Positions 53,585-64,000 of a DNA stretch of 64,000 bases are shown here, piece by piece. The number at the start of each line of letters is the position of its first letter. Position 1 is the first letter of the stretch. A program made the position numbers and the translations under genes. The notes under the pieces were generated by a model. That model did no database searches and was not told the origin of the DNA. It saw nothing but the letters and a program-made list of their open reading frames with translations. The stretch is from Paguma larvata (taxonomy: Eukaryota; Chordata; Mammalia; Carnivora; Viverridae), in contig CM057826.1 of NCBI GenBank assembly GCA_030068075.1, positions 114,414,746-114,478,745 of the forward strand, written 5' to 3'.

Positions 53585-54045
53585 AGGCTACAGCACAAGC
53601 GGCCTCAGAATGCCTATTGTGAAACCAGTAATTTGTTTTTCCTGATGAACTTACAAGGCAGGGTGACCACTTTGGAAAATGCAAGCATAGAACCACACAG
53701 GCCTGTTTCTCACTACGTTTCACCAGTTTCCTTTTCGAGTATGGCCCCAAATATGCAGAGAAAATAAGTAGGTCCCTAAACTCCGCATCAATTTTCATGG
53801 AGGATGAGGTGTGAAAGAAATATTTAATGGAATTGGGGAGGTCCTAGGTATCAACATGGGCCAATATGTGAGTATAACATACAGGGATACTATGTCCTCC
53901 CTCAAAGAAGATAAGAAGGAACATGAGAAGTGACGATCTCTCCACCTCCACCTCTACTCCCATCCCTTATGTGTCTTCCCATTGACATTCGTCTTGGACA
54001 TTTGTAAGAGGAATCTCAGTCCAGAATCTTGGTATATTCAATATA
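53585..54045. other. Low-copy DNA, no gene seen
   Basis: No repeat family or exon recognised. Confidence 0.5.
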
Positions 54046-54049
54046 TCAG

Positions 54050-54310
54050 CCACTCACTGAAGAAGTATTTCTGTGCCAAGCACGAGGCCAGGCACTTTGG
54101 GGACCTACGAAAGGTATTTATATGCTTTTCATAAATTTCCACTTACTAGAATTCAGTCCTCACAACAGTACCTCTTTGAAGTAGTTACTATTGTGCAAAC
54201 CCCTTTTGCAGAGAAGGAAACTGAGGTACACAGAAGGTAAACAATAAGTCAAGGGTGACAGCCTAGTAAGTGGCAGACATGAGAATAGAAACCCATTCTG
54301 TGTGCCTTCA
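54050..54310 (-). mobile_element. MIR, minus strand
   Basis: TCTGTGCCAAGCACGAGGCC, CAGTCCTCACAACAGTACCT, GCAGAGAAGGAAACTGAGGT and AGCCTAGTAAGTGGCAGACA. A short extra segment (about 54,100-54,140) interrupts it. Confidence 0.88.
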
Positions 54311-54314
54311 TCGC

Positions 54315-55330
54315 TCCTACCCACTACGCTCTGTGGCTACTATGTGCCCTTGACAAACCTGAATGTATTTACGTGTCACCGCTCTGTAAGAATGGGACTC
54401 CAAGATAACAAAAGGGAGACTCCGGTCACCCAGCGACTGTGTCCTAACCCCAGGTGGGTCTGACATAAAAGCCCTTCTCACCCCCAGTGCTCCCTTCCTT
54501 GGACATTAGTGGGGATCTGAGTTCGGTGCAAAGGAAATCGTGCCCTTTGCTCTATGCCACCAATTTAGAGCTTGCTTTCTCCAGACAATGTGAAGAGTGG
54601 TTGGTCTGCGTCGTAGCTGTTCACCTGAAGAGCAGTTGAACACAGTAATGGTTCAAGTTATAATTTGATTTTAAACCTGAGGATAATAAACATGTTCCTT
54701 CATTCCTTCTGAAAGCCTAGGAAATATCAGACTAGGTCGTAGTGGCTTCAGCTCCGTTCTCTACATGGCAAAAATACCAATCATGTTCAACATTCCAAGT
54801 AAACAGTTAAAGACAAACATATATACTCACGTTTTTGCCACACAGAATCAAGAAGGCATTGGGAAAACTCCGGGGTTGATAGCATATCATCAATCTTAAC
54901 CTCTTTGAGACAAAACTTATAACATCTGATTAGATGCTCCCAGTCAGGAACCGTGCCTGCTTTCCATCATGTACAGGATCCAACATAGTGTTTATAACCA
55001 AACACTATTTATTATCCTCACTCTTCCGTATTTCTATCAACATCAATGTACTTATGTTCATTCTTGGGGACGAGGCCTCCAACATCAAGCAGAGCTGAGT
55101 CTGAGAAGATTTGACAAACACTGTTGTTATAAAGGTACTCCAGTAGAGCTCCGTGAAAGCAATTTCTGGGACTTAATGAAAGGACCAGAAGTTCCCACTC
55201 TGGGAACATTTTTGACAATAAGAACAGAATAATGTGCTGTGTAGAGACATTGCTTAAAGGCTAATGCTAAGGGTTGCTCTGGATGCCGTGTAAAATCTCT
55301 TCCAACTCTAGAGCCTCTGCTTTGTTTCTC
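54315..55330. other. 1 kb low-copy DNA, no gene seen
   Basis: An 87-codon frame (54,969-55,232) has no recognisable domain. No repeat assigned. Confidence 0.45.
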
Positions 55331-55336
55331 GTTTCA

Positions 55337-55557
55337 CTTAAAATGTGTCTTTTTAAAAAATATTTATTTTTTGAAGGGTGCAAGTGGGAGAGGGGCAGAG
55401 AGAGAGGGACAGGGGATCCAAAGCGGGCTTTGTGCTGACAGGCTGACAGCAGAGAGCCCCATGTGGGGCTTGAACTTAAGAACAGCGATATCATGACCTG
55501 AGCCTAAATCAGGCGCTCAACCGACTAAGCCACCCAGGTGCCCCTTAAAATGTGTCT
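55337..55557 (-). mobile_element. SINEC, minus strand, with perfect 14-bp TSD
   Basis: CTTAAAATGTGTCT at 55,337-55,350 and at 55,544-55,557, exact. Element between has the minus-strand head GGGGCACCTGGGTGGCTTAG, body with some differences (GGCTGACAGCAGAGAGCCCC) and T-rich tail complement. Confidence 0.95.
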
Positions 55558-55559
55558 CC

Positions 55560-56210
55560 TATTCAGTTTTCCCCACATTGATAGTGCATTGTTAAAATGC
55601 CCCAGGAATTAACCACACTCGAGATCTCAGCTTTAAAAATTGGGTTTAAATGTGCCAGTTGTTTATAGCATATACTGTAATTTTACATAATTGAGGTTAA
55701 TGGGAAATGATGAGTTAGTGTGACATCATATCAGCACAATGGTGTACTCCAGTTCCTAGAAAATACATGACTTGAAAATGTATCCAATACTCTTGACTCT
55801 GGCAAAAGCTTATAGCCTGCCCTAAATAGATCCCAAATGTTTCTCATTCATATTTGCTAAATATCTTCTCTTAAGTTAAATGAAATTTGCATCCTTTTTG
55901 TCTGGCAATTATAAGCTCCCATTTCTACCATAAGTTGGGCTTTGGAGAACAATGAAAAATATTTAAAAAGCAAAATAAAAGGAAATACTACCCATTTGAA
56001 ATAATCAGAGCTCATGGGGGAAACATTTGCTTAGAAGGCATGGCTATAATATATGTACCTATTGTACCTCCAGTACCATTTTGTAAAAGGTACCTAAGAG
56101 AGCAGGTGTTCTGTTTCACTAGTCCTAGCCAGTATTTGCTGTATTAGCCATTCTACATCGCACATTCATGGGCAATTAACCAGAGTCTTCCAATGTCTGC
56201 CTGTTACCCA
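55560..56210. other. Low-copy AT-rich DNA, no gene seen
   Basis: No repeat family or exon recognised. Confidence 0.5.
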
Positions 56211-56214
56211 GGAA

Positions 56215-56285
56215 AAAAGAAAGAACCAGGAACAGTATTAGGCACGGGGTAACCATTCAACAAATGCTATCATTTGATTGCTTAA
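56215..56285 (+). mobile_element. MIR or L2 3' tip, plus strand (weak)
   Basis: AACAGTATTAGGCACGGGGT and AACCATTCAACAAATGCTAT resemble the shared end of these elements. Confidence 0.45.
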
Positions 56286-56289
56286 TTGG

Positions 56290-56860
56290 ACTGGAAACCG
56301 CTCCATTCTTTCTGAAAATGAGGGTACCAGCTTGCACAATGGGTCAGTGAATTACTAAGCATGACTAACCTAAAATTCACTTTATATGGGCTTCCATGAG
56401 GGTTTCCATATCTGCTAGAGGGGAGTAAAATACTGCAAAATACTTCCTGGCTGAGTCAGTATTGTCAAATCCTCTAGTACAGGTTTGGGTGTGTTACTGT
56501 TTCTGTGTGTGTGCATATATATATATATGCATGTGTATTGTCATCCCAGAGTCTTTAATTTTGTTTACAGTGGTAAAAACCACTGTAAATTGCAATTTTT
56601 TTATTTTAAAATTTAAATTTAATTTTAATTTTACTGAGAATTTTAATTTTTAATTTTGTTGTTGAGAACCTAGGATATCCAGAATGATCGTGAGGACCCA
56701 AGAATGAGAAAGGGGAAAGGAGCGATTGAGTTAGAGAATGTCTGCTTATTTCTAATTTTGAGTCCCTCTGCATCTTGCCCACCTCCTCCCACGTTCGTGC
56801 CTTTTCTGTGCCACTCTGTACACATGAATATTACTAAAGTCCATCTGAAAATCTTTCACC
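56290..56860. other. Low-copy DNA with AT-rich tracts, no gene seen
   Basis: Holds a (TA)n run near 56,515-56,527 and an AT-only style patch of AATTTAAATTTAATTTTAAT units at 56,590-56,660. Confidence 0.5.
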
Positions 56861-56864
56861 TCAA

Positions 56865-57050
56865 GAAGAGCTAACATCTATTGAGCATTTACTGTGTCCC
56901 AGGATTTGCATGTATTATTACATTTGATCTTCGGAAGAGCCCTTGGTGAATGTGTACCCACATCTGTGTTATAGATGAGGACATGAGACATAAAAAGGTG
57001 GCAGAGCACCATTTGAACCCATGACTCATGGTTCTGAAGCCTGTGCCCCT
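56865..57050 (-). mobile_element. MIR, minus strand
   Basis: GCTAACATCTATTGAGCATT, TACTGTGTCCCAGGATTTGC, GTTATAGATGAGGACATGAG and CATTTGAACCCATGACTCAT in order. Confidence 0.88.
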
Positions 57051-57274
57051 CATTGCTACGAGCTTTCCAGGACCTGTCCTGTCCCACTTGACCACACCTT
57101 GTACCACATCCCTTTAGTACTGTGTTAAAAGCCACAGACCACAGTTATGCACATACTTTGAAAATACCTTTTACTTATGTTGTGTTAGTAAATGTTGGCT
57201 GCCCAGATAAACATTAAGGTCCTCTAGAACAGGAACTTGGCTTTCTATCTTCTCTGTAATACAATTAGATTGTT

Positions 57275-57500
57275 TAGTGGGCTGTAGAACCACACAGCCC
57301 ACATTTCAAATCCTAGACCCACAACCCACTATTAGTACGGCCTTGGGCACCTTACTGTGCCACATTTCCTCATCAGCAAAGTGGATATCATGATCATACC
57401 TACCTTATACGCGGGTATTTTTCCAGAGGATTAAATACTTTGACACATGTGAAGAGTACAGTATGAGATACAGTAAGCACATAATGGTTGTTAGCTACTG
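57275..57500 (+). mobile_element. MIR, plus strand
   Basis: TTTCAAATCCTAGACCCACA, CGGCCTTGGGCACCTTACTG, CCACATTTCCTCATCAGCAA, AGAGGATTAAATACTTTGAC and GTAAGCACATAATGGTTGTT in order. Confidence 0.85.
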
Positions 57501-57599
57501 TTTTCCCTTATATAAACACAAACAAAGTGCTGAGCCCAGAACAGGTGTTCACTTGTTGTCTGCCAAATAACTGAGTGACCATAGTGGTAAAGATGGATT

Positions 57600-57770
57600 T
57601 TTATCCTAAGGTGGAGGGTCAGTTTTTATTTGGGTCAGACTTTGGCTGCCTATAACATACCAGCACCTGGCTCAGTGCCTGGCATACTGTGCTCAATAAG
57701 TAAATGTTGAAAAAATAATTTAATCAATTAACCAACCAACCAACCAACCAATCAACCAATTAGCTAGTTT
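57600..57770 (+). mobile_element. L2 3' tip with (AACC)n tract, plus strand
   Basis: ACCTGGCTCAGTGCCTGGCA, TACTGTGCTCAATAAGTAAA and TGTTGAAAAAAT mark the L2 end, followed by AACCAACCAACC-type repeats at 57,730-57,766. Confidence 0.7.
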
Positions 57771-57774
57771 TCTT

Positions 57775-59440
57775 ACCTGCCAACCAATTGTAGTGTTCAG
57801 CAGAGTTTGTTTTTAAATGGAGACTTCATCCTTGCAAGGTATTCTTCAGTGCCTACTAGCTAACTTGGTTTTCAATATTGTGACTATGCCTGGACTAATA
57901 TCAATTTCCTCGCAACAAAACAGGTACTATCCATCCTCTATGGCCAATGGAAAGTTGCCCTTCCTATACCCAGAAATGAAAAGAGGGAGTTGTGACCAGT
58001 GCAGTTTGAAAATTAAACATTAGCCGGCTGAAAATGTGGCTGAGTGTGAGGGATGTTGAATATATAATTTCTGTGTAAGTACCAGTTCATATTTAAAGTT
58101 AGGCTTTTTTTCTGGGGAAATATAAAGAAGACAAATGGTATTTACAGTAATACACTACTGAAGAGTGATAATACTCTATAGACCTTTATTAAATAATAGC
58201 ACAGTTCTCCCAAGATTACTGTATTTATCTGTAAAATCTTCCAAAACTACGTGATTTATTTTCAAATTACATAAAGTATGTAAAGTATATCATCGATGAT
58301 AGTGACAAACCTCAGATGGATATGTTGATCCTGGATCTGATGAGACAGGCTGAGTGTTTCCATTTGGTGCACAGGGATGATGTAGATCAGTCAGTCTGCC
58401 ATGTTTCTTGTGAGTTTACAGGATCAGAGGGATGTTCTACTGGGAAGACTTTTATCACTGTAAACAGAATTAGATACATCTCTGAGGCAAATATTCAGAA
58501 AAAGCAGTAATAAGATAACATTTATCTTATTACTCTTTGCAGGAAATTGGTTTTAAAGACCATGGTTGCCTGTGCGTAATGAGTTGGCTTTGCTGGAAAA
58601 TGTTTATTTTCAACAGCTAACACAGTTTCTTAATTGTTTTGCTGTTAATTAGCTAAGGGTGTAGCTTAACTGAAATCAAAGTATTCAAGATGCAAGGCAT
58701 AGTGAAAGGAGGAAAAAATGTCTAATTAGCTTCCTCTCGTATATAACTCCCACTTCTTCCTGGCCAATGGAGATAACAAAGGCAGAAATCACAAGTGTTT
58801 ACTTGCTGCCTGATTGAATCAGAAGCAGGAGATTAAAGAGCCTTTTTGTGTTATTAGATGACCATTATGGAGGCTAATGAATGTGTATATGAACACAATG
58901 GTGCAGGTATGGGAAGTCTTTGAATAAGGGGACTTCCTTCAGCTACCTAATGTGAGACTTGAAAATAATTTGTCCCATATGGTAAGATATTCACTCAGTA
59001 CTTTTCCCCCATTTTTTGAGAGTTGAAGACATGATAAAAGTCAAAGTCATTAATTACATTTAGGGATTATGGTTAGTAGGGGTGTGTGTGTGTTTGTGCG
59101 TGCGTGCGTGTGTGTATTGCTGAATCATTCTGCATATTTGAGTGGGTAAAGAGACAGCAATCACATCCTGGAAGTACAAGAGCTCTCACCTATATGCATT
59201 TCTGCTTGGTCCCCTCAATAGCCCTTCCAGAGTTAGCTCTTTCCTCTTTCATATTTCTTACATACTTGGAAATCACAAACCAATCATTACAGTTATGAAA
59301 ATTAGCACAGATCTACTTTGTCACTCTATGGACAGGGTTTCTTTAAAGGTTTTTATAAATCAAATGTATAACCTGTATGACTCAAGATCTTCATTGTGCA
59401 TTAGGTTTGGACATGGGGAGTAAATTGGTTGGAATGTTTT
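57775..59440. other. 1.7 kb low-copy AT-rich DNA, no gene seen
   Basis: Contains a TG/TGCG tract at about 59,081-59,117. Frames up to 93 codons (59,142-59,423) are not recognisable. Confidence 0.45.
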
Positions 59441-59442
59441 TT

Positions 59443-59685
59443 AAATAATTTATTCTTCAGTGTTTATTTTTTTTAATTTATTTTTGAGAAATAGAAAGAG
59501 ACAGAGTGTGAGCATGGGAGGGGCAGAGAAAGAAGGACACAGAATCTGAAGCAGGCTTTAGGGGCTGAGCTGTCAGCACAGAGCCTGATGCAGGACTCAA
59601 ACCTATGAACTGCGAGATCATGACCTGAGCCAAAGTCGGATGCTTAACCAACTGAGCCACCAGGTGCCCCAAATAATTTATACTT
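59443..59685 (-). mobile_element. SINEC, minus strand, with TSD
   Basis: AAATAATTTATTCTT (59,443-59,457) and AAATAATTTATACTT (59,671-59,685) flank a full-length minus-strand element with head GGGGCACCTGGTGGCTCAG (one G lost). Confidence 0.93.
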
Positions 59686-59689
59686 GAGA

Positions 59690-59810
59690 GCAGGATCATA
59701 TCTTCCCTATTTGTTGTGTCTTTAGCTCCTAGCAAAATGCCTGCATTATAGTTTAAAAGCTATAAATTCTGTCAAATGGATAAATATTTTATGAATGAAT
59801 GAATAAAATA
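59690..59810 (+). mobile_element. L2 3' tip, plus strand
   Basis: TTAGCTCCTAGCAAAATGCC, TGCATTATAG and the ATGAATGAATGAATAAA end correspond to the L2 terminus. Confidence 0.6.
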
Positions 59811-59861
59811 ATTACGTCAAGTAAAATATTCAAATCTGACTTTTTAATGATTAAAAATAGT

Positions 59862-59950
59862 AGTTAAGGCTAATACTTGCTGAACACATACACGTTCTGG
59901 TCTCACTGCTAAGAGCTTAACCCACGTCTTCTCCCAAGTGGGCATGTTAA
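59862..59950 (-). mobile_element. MIR fragment, minus strand
   Basis: TAATACTTGCTGAACACATA and CACTGCTAAGAGCTTAACCC match the reversed MIR 3' region. Confidence 0.6.
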
Positions 59951-60254
59951 GCTCTTGGCATAATTTGACCCTTAATAGGTCAACTCCTTAATAATAAGGT
60001 TACAAACCCCCTAGGACAGAAAGAACAGACACAGCGGGGAAGGGGACTGAAGTAAGAGGTTTGGAGGATGGTTGAGAAGTAGCGAAGAAAACCCAGTGTA
60101 ACTCACTGATGGCGATCTCTTGCGTCTCCTGAGAGCCTTCCGTATTTACTCTGCTCTCTACTTAAAATTCCCCATGGCTTGGCACACCCATGGAAGCAAA
60201 GTCACTGTTTCAGGTGTGTGTTTCAGTCAGTCACTAAGGTACATTTTTTAATTC

Positions 60255-60420
60255 ACTTGACAAAGGAATTTATTCAGTGTTTGCCACATGCCACATAGCA
60301 ATAAACCAAAAGGATTCAACTTCTGCCCACATTCCTATCCTTGCAGAACTTCTACTTTGTAGGGGAGGTTCATCAACGTAATAAAGTTTGTAAATTGCTC
60401 AATAACCCTGACGCTACCAC
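60255..60420 (-). mobile_element. L2 3' end, minus strand
   Basis: AAGGAATTTATTCAGTGTTT, GCCACATGCCACATAGCAAT and CTTGCAGAACTTCTACTTTG follow reversed L2 order. Confidence 0.6.
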
Positions 60421-60519
60421 AGGAATCAAGATATTGTGGAGTGGGTGCAGGGATAGGGACATAGATCAATGGAACAGAATGGAGAGGTTGTAAATAGGTC
60501 CACACAAATGTAGCAATTT

Positions 60520-60780
60520 ATTTTTTTAAGTAAACTTTTTATTTGAGATTAATTTTAGATTTATAGAAAAGTATCCAAAGAATTCCTATATACCTTCCTC
60601 CAGTTTCCCCTCCTATTAACACCTTATATTTCCATGGTATGTTTTGCAAAAATAAGAAATTAACATTGACACAACAGTATTAACTGGACTTTTGACTTGA
60701 TTAGATTTTATTGCAGTTTTACCACTAATATCCTTTTATGTTTCCCGGGATACCACATTTCAATTGGCCAGTTCATTTTT
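60520..60780 (-). mobile_element. Old L1 (L1ME/MD-like) 3' end, minus strand
   Basis: TAAACTTTTTATTTGAGATT, AATTTTAGATTTATAGAAAA, TTCCCCTCCTATTAACACCT, CCATGGTATGTTTTGC and GGATACCACATTTCAATTGG are the complement of an old L1 3' UTR. Confidence 0.75.
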
Positions 60781-60913
60781 GCCAAACCTACGAAGGCAAT
60801 TAAATGGAAAAACATAGTCTGTGAACCAACATTAGTTCAAATAAACGATTTGAAATTTATATAAACTGAAGAATAAATCTTAAACTTAACCTTACCCTGT
60901 ATATGAAACATTG

Positions 60914-61154
60914 AAAATGGATCATAGAGGGTCACCTGGGTGGCTCAGTTGGTTAAGCGTCCTACTTCGGCTCAGGTCATGATCTCACAGTTTGTGGGTT
61001 CAAGCCCCACGTCAGGCTCTGTGCTATCAGCTCAGAGCCTGGAGCCTGCTTCAGATTCTGTGTCTCCTCTCTCTGCCCCTCCCCCACCTAAGCGCTGTCT
61101 CTCTCTGTCTCTCAAAAATGAATAAGCCTCAAAAAAAATTAAAATGGGTCATAG
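60914..61154 (+). mobile_element. SINEC_Fc, plus strand, with TSD
   Basis: AAAATGGATCATAG (60,914-60,927) and AAAATGGGTCATAG (61,141-61,154) flank an element with head GGTCACCTGGGTGGCTCAG, B box GTTCAAGCCCC, CT-rich domain and A-rich tail. Confidence 0.94.
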
Positions 61155-61782
61155 ATCATTTATATAGACACAAATATAAAATGTAGAGCTACAAAACGTT
61201 GAGAAGTAAACATGAGAGAAAATCTTCATGAGGCAAAGAGATCTTATAAAAAAAAAACCATAGGCAAAATCCATAAAAGAAAACATTTGGAGTTCCTCAA
61301 AGTTAGAAAATTTTCTCCACAAAAGACATTATTAAAATAATGAAAAGAATAAAACACAGACTGAAAGCAAATAGTTGCAAATAATATACTCAAAAAAGAA
61401 CTTAGTTCAGAATATATAAAGCAATCTCAAGATTCAACAGTAAGAAAACTGCTATCCACTTAAAAAGTAGGCAAAAGACTTGATCAAACACTATAGGAAA
61501 GGGACCATAAAGATGGCCAATATAAACATGAAAGATGTTGAACATGAAATGCATATTAATGCGACCATGAAATATCACTGCACATCCATTAGAATGGTGA
61601 GAGTCAAGACACTGCCGATACCAAGTGCTGGTGAGAATGTGGAACAACTGAAATACTTATGCATTGCTGATGGTAATCCAAAATAAGATAGCCACTCTGC
61701 AAAACAGTTTGGTGTCTTATTAGAAAGTTAAAAATACGTCTATCATATGAGCCAGCAGTCCTACTCCAGGGTATTTGCAACA

Positions 61783-61995
61783 CGGAGGGAATTGCTGAAC
61801 TATGGCCAGCAGAGCAAGTCCTGTACACCGCTTCCTTTTGTAAATGAAGTTTTATTGGAACACAGCCACACTAATTCTTTACATATTATTTGTTCCCCCT
61901 TTCACACTAGTTGACACAGAGACTATAAGGTCCACAAAGCTAAAGTATTTATTATGTGGCCCTAACATATGAAAAAGGTAACTAACCATCCTCTA
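61783..61995 (-). mobile_element. hAT-type MITE inside L1
   Basis: TTGCTGAACTATGGCCAGCA, TTTTATTGGAACACAGCCAC, GTCCACAAAGCTAAAGTATT, TATTATGTGGCCCTAACATA and AACTAACCATCCTC match, end to end, a non-autonomous hAT element whose termini resemble CAGGGGTTGGCAAACT. L1 ORF2 sequence resumes on the far side. Strand assignment is a convention. Confidence 0.72.
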
Positions 61996-62357
61996 GAGAG
62001 ATGAAAACATGCCCACCCAAAAACCTGTGCGTAAATGTTTTTATAGCAGCTCTGTTCATAATCTCCAAAAATTTGAAACTAACCCAAATACCCTTCAACA
62101 GAGAAATGGATAAACAGATTGTGGCATATCCATACAATGAAAGTATTTAAAAGGAACAGTATTTAAAAAGAACAAGCTATTAACATATGCAACAGCTTAG
62201 AGACTTTCAAAGGCATTATGCTGAGTGAAATAAATTAGTTTCAGAAGGTTACTACTATCTGATTCCAATTCTATGACATTTTTGAAAAGACAAAATTCTG
62301 GCAGTGGACAACAGCTCAGTGATCACCATGGATTCTGGGTGGTAGGAAGATGTAATT

Positions 62358-62630
62358 ACAAAGGGAAAGCCTGTGCCTGGCGCCTGGGTGGCGCAGTTGG
62401 TTAAGTGTTCTTCTTAAGCTCAGGTCCTGATCTTGCTGTGTGTGAATTCGAGCCCCATGTCAGGCTCTTTTCGATAGCTCAGAGCCAGGAGCCCACTTCA
62501 GATTGTCCCTCCCTCTCCCTCTTTGCCCCTCCTCCACTCATGCATGCACGCGTTCTCTCTCTCTCTCTCAAAAACAAAAATAAACATTAAAAAATTAAAA
62601 AAGGAAAACAAAACAAAGGGAAAGCATGTG
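62358..62630 (+). mobile_element. SINEC, plus strand, with TSD
   Basis: ACAAAGGGAAAGCCTGTG (62,358-62,375) and ACAAAGGGAAAGCATGTG (62,613-62,630) flank a plus-strand element with head CTGGCGCCTGGGTGGCGCAG and a (CT)n tract. The 18-bp TSD has one mismatch. Confidence 0.95.
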
Positions 62631-62780
62631 AAAGTTTTAGGGGATGATAGACTTGTTCAGTAACTTAATTATTGGTTTCATGAATCTATGTATGTGTCCA
62701 AATTCAAAACACTGTACACACAAAAAAAAAAAAGTCAATTTCACTATCTGTTAATTTAAAAACTAAAAAAAAAAAAATAT

Positions 62781-62992
62781 GGGGCATCTGGGTGGTTCAT
62801 TGGGTTGAGCATCCACCTTTGGCTCAGGTCATCATCTCTTGGTTCGTGAGTTCGAGCCCTACATTGGGCTCACTGCTCTCTGCGCAGAGCCCAGTTCAGA
62901 TCCTCTGCTCCCCTCTCTCTGGCCCTTCCCTGCTTATGTTCTCTCAAAAATCAATAAAACGTTAAACAAAATAAAAATAAATGAAAAAAATT
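62781..62992 (+). mobile_element. SINEC, plus strand
   Basis: GGGGCATCTGGGTGGTTCAT head, GAGTTCGAGCCCTACATTGG B box region, CTCTGGCCCTTCCCTGCTTA and an A-rich tail. Inserted at the A-rich end of the old L1. Confidence 0.92.
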
Positions 62993-62994
62993 AA

Positions 62995-63110
62995 AAATTA
63001 GACATGAAGCTACCTGTCCAAGCTTACCCAATAGCTGAGAGTAGACCTGAGATTCTAACCCAAACCTGTGTCACTACATTATGTTTTAACCCAGGGTACT
63101 CAGAAGGGCT
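62995..63110 (-). mobile_element. MIR fragment, minus strand
   Basis: GAAGCTACCTGTCCAAGCTT, ACCCAATAGCTGAGAGTAGA and GATTCTAACCCAAACCTGTG are the reversed head half of MIR. Confidence 0.7.
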
Positions 63111-63379
63111 GTCCTTTCAGTTATGGACAATCCATGGTGCTGTGTTGAAACCTGGATGACTCTTGTTTCCTTGAGTTTGGGCACCTACTAAGAATTACAC
63201 TTGTGGCTGAAGCCCTTTGCCTCTTCTCCAGTGTCATGAAGTATCTAACTCCTTTAGAACATTCCTTTTAGTGGTTTTGGGTAGAGACCTGAGTGCCCAT
63301 TCCCTTGGATACCCAAACAGCAGCCAGAATACCATCAACACCATCATCCCCACATTCATCATCGTATCTTACATTTTTT

Positions 63380-63545
63380 TCAATCCTTTATCATTTTCAA
63401 ATAGCTTTCATTTTACTTGAACTTCACAACCACCCAGGTGAGAGATATGGGTCAGGCAGGAAGTTTTCATCCACATTTATGACCAAGAAAATGGATGCTT
63501 AGCCAGATGAAACAAATACTCCAAATTTACTAGGTAACACGTGAC
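63380..63545 (-). mobile_element. MIR fragment, minus strand
   Basis: TGAACTTCACAACCACCCAG, GTGAGAGATATGGGTCAGGC and GACCAAGAAAATGGATGC in reversed MIR order. Confidence 0.6.
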
Positions 63546-63549
63546 AAAA

Positions 63550-64000
63550 GTGTGTTTAGTTGGTAAGAAGTCTGACTCGTAGCACACACTGTTTTTTCCA
63601 CTACTTAGCCTTTTGGTACAGATCATTCTTGATCTTTGCTGAAAATTTTTTCTGGCCCAGACTGTTAAACTGTGGGATGAAGCCATTGTGCAAAGCTGTC
63701 GTGTGAAATGTAGCTTGGAAGGAAACCTCATTGATAAATAAGTATTTTTCTGATTGTATCAATCCATCTGCCTGTTCTCTGAACTCTGCTGAGGCCAGAG
63801 TTTGTGAGCTTTACCCCTCAACTGAAGTCATTTTAGAGCTTCGTCATCTGAAACTGAACCCCATCTTACTTCTTAGAGTCTCCCCTTCAGCAAACACAGA
63901 CCACAGCAAATAAACTTTCTATGACCCATCCTTCTTGAAGAGGAAAGTTAGGTCATCTGAATAAACGTCCCCACCTGATGTGTCTCTTGATTAAAAAAAA
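63550..64000. other. Low-copy DNA to window end, no gene seen
   Basis: Opposed frames of 60-84 codons without recognisable domains. Ends in an A run at the window edge. Confidence 0.45.

Larger units (their letters stand above)
60830..62780 (+). mobile_element. Old L1 (L1M) ORF2/3' UTR, plus strand, cut by three insertions
   Basis: GAGAAAATCTTCATGAGGCA (61,219), GAATATATAAAGCAATCTCA, GAGAATGTGGAACAACTGAA, TGCTGATGGTAATCCAAAAT, CCTTCAACAGAGAAATGGAT and TATCCATACAATGAAAGTAT follow the L1 ORF2 3' portion; the 3' UTR runs to A-rich sequence at 62,760-62,780. Interrupted by SINEs (60,928-61,140 and 62,376-62,612) and a hAT MITE (about 61,783-61,995). Frames are broken. Confidence 0.82.

Noticed and set aside
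57730..57766. Regularly spaced AACC units as a possible CRISPR-like array
   Set aside because: It is a tetranucleotide microsatellite with no spacers, in mammalian DNA.
60940..61125. Recurrent short frames beginning like MAQLVKRPTSAQVMIS (also near 1,832, 7,748, 35,985 and 59,478)
   Set aside because: These are the same SINE sequence translated at several loci, not a protein family.

Overview
This window is mammalian nuclear DNA with no protein-coding gene that I can support. The organism is most likely a cat or a close feliform carnivore. The evidence is about 15 tRNA-Lys-derived SINEs that begin near GGGGCGCCTGGGTGGCTCAG and have the SINEC_Fc-type body, together with carnivore L1 3' ends and a deep layer of mammal-wide repeats (MIR, L2, MaLR/ERVL LTRs, hAT MITEs). 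CpG is sparse, splice-like signals are isolated, and no open reading frame exceeds 181 codons. This fits intergenic DNA or the inside of a very large intron. Nothing bacterial or viral in gene content is present: no operon, CRISPR array, phage or functional tRNA.

Layout. 1-13.9 kb: low-copy DNA with MIR fragments, four SINEs, an L1 3' end (8.63-8.89 kb) and a run of four MIRs (12.4-13.2 kb). 13.9-17.7 kb: an unassigned old repeat, a Z-DNA-prone tract, two L1 3' ends in tandem, then an L2 tail. 17.7-22.5 kb: mostly unique, with a CpG-rich patch (17.9-18.2 kb) and one exon-like block (21.63-21.86 kb). 22.6-24.1 kb: a 1.5 kb L2 on the plus strand. 25.9-26.4 kb: an ERVL-type LTR, followed by a TE-free, TAAT-rich stretch to 27.8 kb. 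28-39 kb: a mixture of old LTRs, MIR, L2, hAT MITEs and SINEs. 40.1-42.2 kb: a three-deep nest (SINE in SINE, then a 5'-inverted L1). 42.5-47.2 kb: two LTRs and a 1.9 kb antisense L2. 48-60 kb: MIR-rich low-copy DNA that includes a full-length 7SK RNA retropseudogene at 51,975-52,308. 60.5-63 kb: an old L1 interrupted by a hAT MITE and two SINEs.

There are no genes to work together. The readable history is one of insertion in layers: MIR/L2 first, then LTRs, hAT MITEs and old L1, then carnivore L1 and SINEs, which in several places cut the older elements. The most unusual structures are the twin-primed L1 nest, a 36-bp templated duplication between two MIRs, a tail-only retrotransposition footprint, and the 7SK retrocopy. 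I found no convincing new biological system. Family names come from memory of consensus sequences and could not be checked against a repeat library here.
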